From: Acridotheres tristis
Lineage: Eukaryota; Chordata; Aves; Passeriformes; Sturnidae
NCBI GenBank assembly: GCA_037013685.1
Contig: CM072888.1
Span: 10,955,034 to 11,019,033 of the forward strand
Direction: 5' to 3'
Length of the DNA stretch: 64,000 nucleotides
Each line of letters begins with the position of its first letter. Position 1 is the stretch's first letter. The notes under the pieces were generated by a model. That model searched no databases. It was not told the DNA's origin and worked only from the letters and a program-made list of their open reading frames with translations. A program made the translations under genes and the position numbers. Positions 53,886 to 64,000 of this stretch are shown here, in pieces.

Positions 53886-55548
53886 AGCAAGATGGAGATA
53901 TCACCCTGTTACTGCTAAGCCTACAAAATAAAATAATAAAACTAAAACCAAAACTAATAAAGCACAAGATACAAGAGCAGTTCGTTAGAATTCATAGCAA
54001 AATAAATAAATCAATTTTTTGATGCTATTATCACTAGTCAAAGTGTCTCCTGCCTGAGCATAGAATTTTTCACCTGGTGTAGCTGCTGACCTTCGAGAAA
54101 AGCACCACCTGTCAATATCAATGTAGGTGTGCCAAGCCTGCTGTTCAATCCTCCAAGTGAACAAAATACTTCTGGCAATCCAGGGATCGACCTTTTGCTT
54201 TAATCCTTCGCTATTATTTCTCTGTGTGGAATACTTTAGACAGATGCAGTTTTCCATTCTAAATATTTTTTCTTCATGTAAAGATTTTTTTCCCTGTGTC
54301 CACAAACAACAGTACGTATTTTTTGTTGGCTTTTCCTAACATATTCTTTCACATCATAAGCTACATGCTAATAATTAAAGAGTGGTTTATTTAGGAGTAA
54401 CAAAGTTATATATAATATCTACTTATTCATAGCAAGATTAGAGTATGAATTTGGCCTTCCACAGAATATTTCCAAATGAAAATACATCAAATTAGACAGC
54501 AGAATCAAAAATAAGTACAGCTGAAGAGATCTAAATCTACCAAATTATTCCTGAGAGCAGCTGCCAAATTTTCTGTATTGCCAACAACTAATGTTTCTGT
54601 CCTAGACGGTTGAAAGACAAAACATAGAAAGGGGATTTAAAAAAAAACAAAATAAAAACAATCCACCCAAAAACAGAAGGAGAAGGTGAGTAATAGATAT
54701 GCAGCAGCATTTCTTCAAACATTAAATGTGTACATTATTCCTCAAAAATTTCTGGCAGGAAATTGTTTTGTTTTTCCTAGAATTTCTTCTCATCTATAGA
54801 AGCTGCAGCCTGTTACCTTCCTAGCCTACACACTACCTCTTATTTCCCAAATTAGATCAATTTATGACTCTGATTCATGTTTTTGTGAGCAGTTGAAAAG
54901 GTTTTGCAACCAATTCATTATTTTGATCGGTGTTTACCTGACAACAAATTTTTATCATGATATTTCTAATGGTTAGCTGAAAACAAAAATTTATTTACTG
55001 CATTGTTTTTCCAAAGTAAGCTGATCAAGGCAAGGAAATCCATGCTCCAACAGAGGCAGAAGAGGACAAGTTTGTCTCTGTGTAACCTTAGAAAAACAGG
55101 TCAACCTTCATATCACTAAGCTGGCTATTCTACAGCTTCCTAAGGAAAACAGCACCAGGATCCAGAGCAAGGATGGGTCTTCCAACAATGTGCAGGAGAT
55201 GCATCCCATCTGCCCAGCCCACCTTGGATCCAGCACAGGGAAACCTCAGGAGACACGATCCAACCCCACAGATGACCTCAGAGCAAAGTCGTGCCTCTCT
55301 CCCAGAGAGCAAAAGCCAAGCAACCCTCCTCCTGCACTGCCTGCTTGGACTCATCTTAGTGCAAAGACCTTTTTTGGATAATATCATCAAACTTTAAATT
55401 GTAGAACTAATAGAATAAGATGGATAAGCCTAATCCTACATCTCTCTTTAAATTTTTGGGCTGGGGAACCACAGGGAGAAAAAATGAAAAAAAAAAATAA
55501 AAGGGGGAAAACTGGAAAAACCCTACATTCTCTCTCTGCAGGACTCAC

Positions 55549-55603
55549 CTTTTGGTCACGAACAAAGCATAATTCTAGCCTTCCTAAGATTCTCACTCAG
55601 CCT
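55549..55603 (-). other. INPP4B: Candidate 5' untranslated exon of INPP4B
   Basis: Seen: 55 nt with a near-ideal acceptor (TTTGTTTTATTTCCATAG) and a near-ideal donor (CCAAAAG|GTGAGTCC). All three frames contain stops, so it cannot be an ordinary internal coding exon. It holds a tiny upstream ORF, ATG plus three codons and TGA. Joined to the candidate start exon at 49982-50012, the main frame has a TAG inside this exon, which would define the downstream ATG as first in frame. Known: mammalian INPP4B has a long multi-exon 5' leader. Inferred: one of the leader exons. Its link to this gene is only by strand, position and splice sites. Confidence 0.5.
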
Positions 55604-57265
55604 CTATGGAAATAAAACAAATTAGCACAACACAGGACAAGCAGAACTCAATTTCACTCATACTGCAGCAATCTCCAGTTCCTTGAATTTTGTGTCAAGT
55701 AAGAGTAGAATTTTAAAACAATATTGCAATTGGTTTTGAAACAACAATAGCTTTACATCTTTGAACAACTTTTCTTTATTGAAAATTAAATTTAGGAGTC
55801 CACTAAGTTGGAGGTTTATCAGCTTTACAGTTATTAGTAACAAGTGCGGTTTTAATTCCATACCCCATATTTAAAGTGAAGGAAACTCAAGAGCTCGCTG
55901 TCAATAAGTCAATACAAACTATACAAAATCTAGCACCAACATCACTATCAAGCACACAATTATATACAAACAATTTGCATCCTATAAGCAGCAAGAAAAA
56001 CTACAGGAGTTTTGCAGCTGTAAACCAAATAAACCCTCCATTTCAAATATTAAGAAATCCTCTATCTAAAGGTGAAAATTGTCTGACACAGTAAGATAAG
56101 CTATGCTACTGATTTTGCTGGTTTACTGGAAAATCATTAGGCTCAAAAGGTTAAATGGGTGTTGAATTAGGAGCAGATTGTTAAAATTTGATTTAGGAGG
56201 CACAGTATATCTTATTGCACGGTGAACAATAAGTGGGTGTAAAAGTCATTCAATCTCTTGAACAACCAGGCTCTTCAGTAGATGGGAAAAGCAATCTCAG
56301 CTTGTTAACTGAACCATTTTAATGTTTTCCATCCTTACAACATCCTTTCTAGCATACATAAAATACTTCCCACATAAAGTAAATAATAACTTACTTTAAT
56401 AATGTGGCAAGGAATTAGTTCATTATATTAGTTACTAGTCTTTCTGTCTTGATTAATAGTTAGGGTTAATTATAGCACACAAGAGTAGGAGTCACCAAAT
56501 ATATCAGGTTTAATGGCTTCTTGAAAATGCGACATAATATTGATATGCCTGGTAATACTGAAATTATGTAGCCTCTAAAACATGCATCACATGAAAGACA
56601 AGGAAAAAACACCACTATAAAATGAGAAATTATTACTACTAATGCAGGAAAGGTGTTGGGATGAAAATGGAAATACTGGACAAAATGCAAGGACAAAAAG
56701 CTAAAGGGAAAATTAAAATTAGGGGACAGATAGAGAACTGGGGGTTTCATACAAAACTGGAAGAAAACTACCTCTCCCTCAACAAACAAGGAAAGAAAAC
56801 TAACAGAGGTTAAAAGAATGAAATTGTAAGAAACAAACAGACCTGACTAAGCCAAACTACCTTAAAACCAAGATGTGGCAAGTAGACTAAAAACAGTTGA
56901 AACATATTATCCCTGCAACAATTTGACATGAATGAAGCCTGAGAAAAGGGCTAAATAATTTATGTACCAATGTACAAAGATCAAATTTGGAGTGTTCAGG
57001 AAACACTCAACCCTGGCATCTGAAAAGAAGGATCACCAGTCCAGTGTTGCATATACTGCCAAGTGCTTTCCACGTAGAATGCACATTCCCTTTGGACTTC
57101 TTCAGGCACTTTGGACACAAGGGTCTGGAATGGTGACACTTCATAAGCATCTCTCCCTCATTTAATCAAAGCAACTCCACAAGGGCAAACCGCATTTCCA
57201 GCTCTCACTTATAGAAATCAGGAAGAAATTGAGACAACAATATACATGACCTGCCATAATTCCAA

Positions 57266-57284
57266 TTTTTTTTTTTTTTTTTTT
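57266..57284 (+). repeat. T homopolymer, 19 bases
   Basis: An uninterrupted run of 19 T, so A on the minus strand. No retropseudogene is recognisable beside it. Confidence 0.95.
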
Positions 57285-60200
57285 AAGACCTAAATGAATG
57301 CTACAATGAAGAAATAATTACAGCAGTCATTGCTGCAAAGCTCTGTATATCAGATTGTGGACAGCATAATCAAACAGGTGCAGAGAATATGACTCTTTGA
57401 CCAAATCAGACCCAACCCAGCTGCAATTTCTGCAGTTTCTTAAGTAGAAAAGGTCACTCACTTTTCCTGAGAGAACTCAGTATGCAGGAGGCAACGCTAT
57501 TACAAGAGACAGCAGGTGCCCTGCTACCAGTGAGGGAAAAAAGTCATGGATGGTACAGCACATGATGTACCATTTGAAAAAGCACCCTTTGAAACATAAT
57601 TGCAAATATTCCAAATCCACCTTCAGCAAGCAAAGAACCCATAAAAAAGATTTAGATATTTTCTTTCATATTCCCACCTTTCAAACTGCTGTTTTCTCTA
57701 GGCACCTTTTTCTCCTGACCCTTACTGATCCTCTTGTCCTATGTCTTTTATTAACCAGCATTATTTCATTCACATTCCTACCAACTAAACAAAATATTTC
57801 CTAAGTATCCAGTAGCCATGAATGCTGTTACAGCATGATTTAGCAGCATATTCAGCACACATTTGGCAATCTCTGCTGCTGAAGGAACACTTCTATCAAC
57901 TGTTGCTACTGTGCCAGATAATGTCTTCATAGAATCCTATGAAAAGCATGGAAGAGGGGTGAATATTAGCCTTCAGTTCCTGGAAAACAAATCTATTCTG
58001 TTGTTGCACTCTCAGTCAGTTGCAGCAGAGCAGAAGCACACGCAGCACAACCGAGTCTATTATTAACAAGCAAGAACAAAGGGAACAAACTGACTTCGAG
58101 ACCTGCACTGGCTCTGTCAATCTGCTGCCTTCCTGAGGTCTCTAGGGGATAAAACAACACTTACTAAAAAACAGTGTATCACATTCCAGAGCTGTGCTAA
58201 TCCTTAATTAATCCACAACCTCTCTCCCTGCAGAAACAAGTATATGAAATATTGCTGTAATCATCATAATGATGCACTTTTAAGGTGGCTCTGTTCTATT
58301 TCACACTTGTTTCCTCTCCTGAAGGATGTTTCTCTACCTTGCCATTGGTAGATTGCAATCAAAGACCTGTTTCAAGCTAGGGAGATCAAAAAGTAGGAAT
58401 TTCAATGCTTTAGAATGTTTTCATCAAAAAAAAACTCAACAAGTAAAAAACCCATCAAACAAACAACCAAAAACAAACAAAAACTCCAAATCCACAAAGT
58501 GAACTTATCCCTAATAAACCTAAAAACCTATCCTGAAAATCTATAAATAGTCCACAATGGAATAGAAATGTTCCTAACCTATCCAGCCAAAGATACAAGG
58601 TTCCTAGCTCAACACAAAACCATCTAATAATTCCAATATTCATATTCTTCTTGGCTTATTTTGATTAACCATCTCTCTCATTTATCCTCAATACACTTGA
58701 TGTAATAAAGCACACTGCATTTTATCTCTGAGTACATATTTTTCATCCCCATAAATATATCTAGCACATAGTTTATTTTCCATTTTCCGCTGCTTTATCA
58801 TTTAGTCTTAACCTTGAAAAAATAACCTCAACTATATTATTTTATCAGTTTCATGACATCTGAAAACAAGTGTTTTAATTATGTGAAAAACTGTCTTGCA
58901 TTCACTTAGCTCTCTAATTTTAACCTGTTTTGTACTCTTTGGACATCTTTGCCACTGAAGAGAATATTTAATATAATTAGTTTACATACAGTGCATGCAC
59001 ACCTCAGTCATCTACAAAGTCAGTGTAACACACAGCAATGCTGAGTTCGAATTTGAGTTCTCACCTCAACTATGTCCTACAGTAAGGGCATAACCTTAAA
59101 AACCTTGAGTTCACAGCACTGTCAGTGAAGTCAAAGTGAATAGTTTGGGGAGTCTTATAACTTTTTTGCCTCTCAGCTGTTCTAACCTACATTACTGGAG
59201 ACAAATACGAATTGCACACAAAGTGGAAGCTGATGCATTGACATGACATGAAGCTATTAAATGAAAATAAATTCTTTGGCATAAAATTTTAACTAATAAA
59301 GCAGAGTGAACTGTACTCCAAAACTTTCATCTTAAATAAGAATACAAGCAAACAAAAGATGCAATTTAATATGCATCTCAACCACAAAATCGCATGTCAC
59401 CAATAAGGACAGAAGTGACAAGATTGCTGTGTGGTATGGTAACTGGTATCAACAGGAAGGAATGTTATTTCTGACACCATGCACTAATCCAAATCGAGCT
59501 CATCTTAAAGTCAGTGGGCTACATTTGCTGAACTTGGTTCCCATTAAGTTCTATAATTTGGAAGAATTTCACTAGCATTCACCATTCCTCCTAAAATTTT
59601 CAAAGAAAAAAGGTATACTGAGACAGATTGAAAGATAAAGTTGCCTAACTTACGCCTTTGAGAGCTTTGCTTAAACACAAACATTTGCTTAATAGAGAGT
59701 TGAACTAAACTAAACTTGGAAAAACCAAAACTGGCTTATTTTATATAAACTTTAAGTTACAATATAATAGACCCCTTCTGCCTACCAAAACAGTCAGCAT
59801 TATGCAATTCCACAGACATACTCAATCTTTAAAGAAGAGATAAAAATTGCATTTTTATTTCTTTAAGTAATACTTACGTGGAGTACAAATGACACTTTTT
59901 GAATGAAGCAATGTTGAGATAATATAGAAAAATTTATTTTCTTTATACTTATGGACGTTTGAATCCCACTTCACCAAGTCTCAGAATATCAAGGTTTCAC
60001 CAATAATGAAAAGTTTCTAAATATTGTTCTGAGCCAGCTTTTAGAGGCATCCTGAACAACAGAGTAATAAAATCTCAAACTGATTATTGAATTCAAAGGA
60101 TGTGCCATTGTCTTACTTCGCTGAGAACCTGAAGGAATTTAAGGAAGCTTACTAAGCTATCTACATGGGTAGCTAATCTTTCTACTTCTTCCTCCATTTG

Positions 60201-62892
60201 TAAATATTTGATTACTTACTGAACTTGAAGATGTTCCTGTTTCAGAGTGGAAGAAGAAAATAAGAAAAAGTTTTGCCTGTAATTTTTCTTTTTCTTTTTA
60301 ATTTCAAATAGAAAAGGTCATTTACTACAAAAAATACTGGGGATAGATTAATGCAAGGGAATGAATCAAAATGGAAACACCTGACTCTGAACATTTGTAA
60401 AGTTTAATTTATTTTAAACTATTGCCAAAAAGTAACATTTTTTCCCTTGACATTATCCTCCAATTCACACTTAAGTATGTCTTTTATAATTCTGAAAGGA
60501 ATAACAGTCAGCAATACATCAAAATGAAAGCTGCAGTTTCACATATTCCATTTTCCCACTTTACAAGCCACAACAATATTACTTAATAGGCAAGAGCTGG
60601 CTTCCTTCAACACTTTTCTATCCACTTTGGATCAGAAAATATATATTCCTGTACAAGTAGAACGTTTAAGTATTTACAACTTTGGAACTCCTGCAAGACT
60701 GGAAAGAAAGGAGAAGGAGCCAGCAACATTTAAGAGCAATACTTTGTTAAGGAGATATTTCACAGAGTTCCATATTTCACTGCTTGTTCTAAAAAAAAAT
60801 TCAGCAATTGCCCTTGGGGACTACTTAAAGCAATAAACGAAAAATCACATACAAGACTCAATACCAGGCCTTTTTTCTTCTAGCTATACAATTCTAAAAG
60901 TCACTTCTGACTTTAGCAGTATAGGCTCCTAAATTTAAATGGGAAACGTCTTCATATATCTGAAAAGTGGACAGTGATATTTTCGTTTTCCCATACAAAT
61001 GGAAAGAGGTATAGAAAGCCTAATTTAGAGATCTTAAGCTGACATCAGCAAGATGCCATAATTCCAGTGAAAAGGTATTCTGACCTTGATATGAAATTTC
61101 AGTGTAAATTTTCAGGACTGCCCTATAAGAGAGCAGTCACAATTTAGGTATGCCTAGCACCAGGAAAAAAAAAAATACTATCATCTTGTTTCAGGGATGA
61201 GAACTCCTTTTTTCACAAGGAGAAACAGGAAGAGCAACATTAAAGTGCTGGAATGCAGAATTCCAGAAGTGCAAAACTTGCTTGTCTTTAGTGAATTTTT
61301 CCACAAAGCAGAGAGACAGAAGAGGTACATGAAGCAATAAATCTGTTAGAGCAGGATCACCCAGAAAATCCTTATTCATGATAACCAGAGATGAAGATCA
61401 TGGAGGCAGAGTTTAAAGCAGAATTTCTAGCATGCCTAAGCACACTTCTGTTGGTGAGAGTTTTTAGCCTGTAATGTTTACATACAAATCATGCTGCTTC
61501 CATCGTAGGAGCAAGAGCTTGCTTTCAGGTTATGGTTCCCTACACAGAGAGCAGGGAACAATGTTTTAAAATGTGTAACCACAAATACCCGGCTTAAGGA
61601 CACAGCTGAGCATTGAACTAATCCTTATAAAGGCACTTTCAACTTTGAGCTTTACACTCAAACATTATCGCCTTCTACAAGGAAGGTGGGGAATAGGGCA
61701 TATAATTAAAAAATAACTGAGTATGCAATTAAGAAATCAGGTAACAAATTAATTATAGTTCTACCCCGTGCTTAATTTACCTACTTTATATAAATTAAAT
61801 CATGTGCTCAAAACTTCTTTTGAGAAAACAGAAGAACATTCCTTCATTCAACAAAAAAAGCACATTTAAAATACTGTAGAATGGAGCTGAAGACATTCAA
61901 ATTAGCTTTCACATAGGCAAAAAAAAAAATTGGATTTCTTGTTATTTGTGCGGTAGCTAAAGAGACATCTTGGAAGAATATTTCCAGTTCCTTTCAAGTT
62001 TTGGAAGAAGAAAAAATCATTAGTAGGCCAGACATTTATCCAACTTATTTCTACCACCAAGTAGAAAGAAACTGCAAACATTTCCCCACAAACTATATTA
62101 AGTCTGAACTAAATTCTGTGAAATGCGAAAATAGTGACATGAAGCTAAAAGCATAGGCTGTTCACAGATTCAACAAAAAAATATTTGTGTCAACTATGGA
62201 ACTGGAGCATGAGAGAGCACAGACATTCAAAAAATCAGACTCTCCATGAATAAAATAAAACTTAAAAGGCAAACAACACATTCCTGTCAATAATATCGTT
62301 GATCCTGGTCTCATGTCACTTTAAGAGTTCGTTCAACTCGGCTGAACACCAAAATAAATGTATCACCGAATATAAAAAAAGACAGAATAATGAATAAGAT
62401 ATGAAAGTTCATCCTACCTTTTTGTTTGCAATTTTATCAGGAGCAGGAAGGGGCAGGCACAAGGGAACGTGACCTATTGCTTCACACAGTAAAAAGACCT
62501 GTTAGCCCCAACAGAGACATTCAGAACATTTCAGATACCAATCTATTTCAAAGTGGATCCACACCAGCATGTGACCCCTTGTAATGAAAAAATAGTCAGA
62601 CTAAACCTACCAATACAGAGAGAAATACAATATACCATTGGAACAGAATGGGCCATCTGCACACCTTTTGGAGTTATTATATGCAATCTTTCTGAAGTTT
62701 AGCATTAGATCAATCCATGTAATAGTCTAAAGCAAGCAAGCAGGTTGGTAACTACCTGTATAATCAGGACAAGTAAAGTTTTTCAGGTGAAATATAAAAG
62801 CTTTTGTGTCTGTCTTCAACAACCACATTTAACTCACGTCAGAGCAGACAGGAAGGAACAGAAATTCTGAACTCCCAGTGCCTTTTTTAAAC

Positions 62893-63172
62893 CATAGAAT
62901 TCCAGAATGCAAGGGACCCAAAGGATTATCAGGTCCAACCTTTCTAGGCAAAAGCACCATCTAGACTAGATGGTTCAGCAACCTGCCCAGCTGAATTTTA
63001 AATGTGTCCAGATTTGAAGACCACTTCCTTGGGGACATTATTCAACAAATTGATCTCGTGGTCAAAATTCTCCTTTTGTGCCTAGTAGCGATCTCCCCAG
63101 GAATAACTTGCACCCATTAGTTTTCTTCTTTTCCATGTGACTCCTTGTAAGAAAAGGGGTCTTCTCTGCAGC
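62893..63172 (-). mobile_element. CR1 LINE, truncated 3' end (first of two adjacent)
   Basis: Seen antisense on the plus strand: CATAGAATTCCAGAATGCAA, TCCAACCTTTCTAGGCAAAA, CTGCCCAGCTGAATTTTAAA followed by TGTGTCCAG, GGAATAACTTGCACCCATTA, TTCCATGTGACTCCTTGTAA. This is a CR1 subfamily different from those at 12.9 kb and 49.1 kb, and rather diverged. Confidence 0.8.
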
Positions 63173-63194
63173 CATGTACTAGAATGTGAGGACA

Positions 63195-63410
63195 GTCTCC
63201 ACTAAGCACATCACTAAAACCTGTCCTAAGCACCACAGCATCCCTGGAGGCATTTAGAAGTTGTGTAGATATCTCCACCATCTCCCTGGGCAGCCTGTTC
63301 CAATGCTGGACAATCCTTTAAGTGAATAAGTCTTCCCTAATATCCAATCTAAACCTCCCCTGGCACAACTTGAGGCCTTTTTTCTCATCCTACCACTTCT
63401 CACATGCAAT
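63195..63410 (-). mobile_element. CR1 LINE fragment (second of two adjacent)
   Basis: Seen antisense on the plus strand: ACTAAGCACATCAC, CATCCCTGGAGGCATTTAGA, ATCTCCCTGGGCAGCCTGTT followed by CCAATGCTGG, and CCCCTGGCACAACTTGAGGC. It belongs to a different CR1 subfamily from the adjacent copy and repeats the 3' region instead of continuing it. It is therefore a separate insertion, in the same orientation. Confidence 0.82.
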
Positions 63411-64000
63411 TTTCTCCAATTACTGAGCATTTAAAATAATTCTCTAAAGGTTTTAGTGGTAATGTATATGAAAACATTATTTTCTCTTCAATTCACATCT
63501 TTTTAAGTAGGCTAAACACCTAAGTCTTAATAGTGACTGTTTAAGTATTAATTATTTTTATGCCACAGGAATTCTCTGTGTCCTAGTTTCCCAACACAGT
63601 TCTCAACCATAAAATTATTTCAAAGCATTAATTTTATAACTTAGAGAATCGACGTGATATTTTCCCCACATATAAGTTAACTGAAATGAGTGAAGCACAA
63701 TTTGTTTCCACCAGCACCAGAAAAAGCTTAAGATCCCACCTTTTCAACACAACCATACTAGGATCACTGGTGACCACAGAAAGATTCCAAGACAAAACAC
63801 AGCAAGCACCAGTACTTTAAAATCATTTTTAAAACTTAAAATGGGTCTTTAAAGGGTTCAGAGGGGATTTGCAGGGTCAATGTTGGCACCACGGCTCAGA
63901 AAAGAACGATGGATAGAAACAAACACAAAACTCAGGCAACACACAAGTACTTCCCATACACCTGACCAAAGCTGCTGTGCAGCTAAATAAAGACAAGTGC

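Larger units (their letters stand above)
50013..55548 (-). other. INPP4B: Intron between candidate leader exon and candidate start exon
   Basis: About 5.5 kb. It contains the uncertain exon-like segment at 51239-51287 and the largest, most GC-rich CR1 piece of the window at 53250-53885. The rest is AT-rich and unremarkable. Confidence 0.45.
55604..64000 (-). other. Upstream intron or intergenic DNA
   Basis: About 8.4 kb with no supported exon and no CpG-island-like promoter. It contains a 19-base T run at 57266-57284 and two adjacent CR1 fragments at 62893-63410. The first exon and promoter of the gene are most likely further upstream, beyond coordinate 64000. Confidence 0.6.

Noticed and set aside
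53573..54022. 149-codon ORF, the longest in the window
   Set aside because: It is the antisense of CR1 3' sequence, so the length comes from GC-rich repeat DNA.
58455..58643. Minus-strand ORF with a PH-like string (RWFCVELGTLYLW)
   Set aside because: Very T-rich low-complexity frame with no suitable splice pair; resemblance judged accidental.
1..64000. Search for tRNA, rRNA, CRISPR arrays, phage or plasmid genes, endogenous retroviruses and new gene systems
   Set aside because: No supporting structure or coding pattern was seen on either strand; apart from CR1 fragments the window is ordinary vertebrate intron.

Overview
The window looks like a piece of a bird genome. It is AT-rich, mostly non-coding, and carries several truncated CR1 LINE fragments, mostly 3' ends with the standard avian wording. 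It has no operon-like gene packing, no bacterial features and no long intact reading frame. I read it as the 5' part of one gene on the minus strand, INPP4B (inositol polyphosphate 4-phosphatase type II), so the transcript runs from high to low coordinates.

The identification rests on two exons. The exon at 10127-10351 contains the reading MEIKEE...QFT, and the exon at 8457-8501 continues SIQK..NEP.LEF. Together they match the N-terminus of mammalian INPP4B as I remember it (MEIKEEG...QFTSIQK..NEPQLEF). The rest of the protein, including the C2 domain and the CX5R phosphatase site, would lie beyond coordinate 1.

Upstream of the mammalian-type start the frame stays open. It continues through an 85-nt exon (19092-19176) and then through small exons at 43026-43059, 47756-47784 and probably 49982-50012. 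All have convincing splice sites and compatible phases. Their conceptual product looks like a pleckstrin-homology (PH) domain: beta strands ending in an alpha helix with the invariant-type tryptophan (ESWAVAL). A 55-nt exon at 55549-55603 has good splice sites but stops in all frames, which suits a 5' untranslated exon. A further 45-nt cassette at 44610-44654 is possible.

Layout in transcript order: upstream intron/intergenic DNA with two adjacent CR1 fragments (55604-64000); candidate 5' UTR exon (55549-55603); intron with the largest, GC-rich CR1 piece (50013-55548); candidate start exon (49982-50012); the PH-like exons to 19092; a long intron with a CR1 fragment and a pyrimidine-rich block (10352-19091); the exon with the MEIKEE start (10127-10351); the 45-nt exon (8457-8501); and a final intron running off the window (1-8456). 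Outside these exons I see only intron sequence, CR1 remnants, homopolymer runs and a few small inverted repeats. I found no RNA gene, CRISPR array, retrovirus, or new defence or mobile system. The most interesting point is the PH-like N-terminal extension of INPP4B and its string of very small exons.
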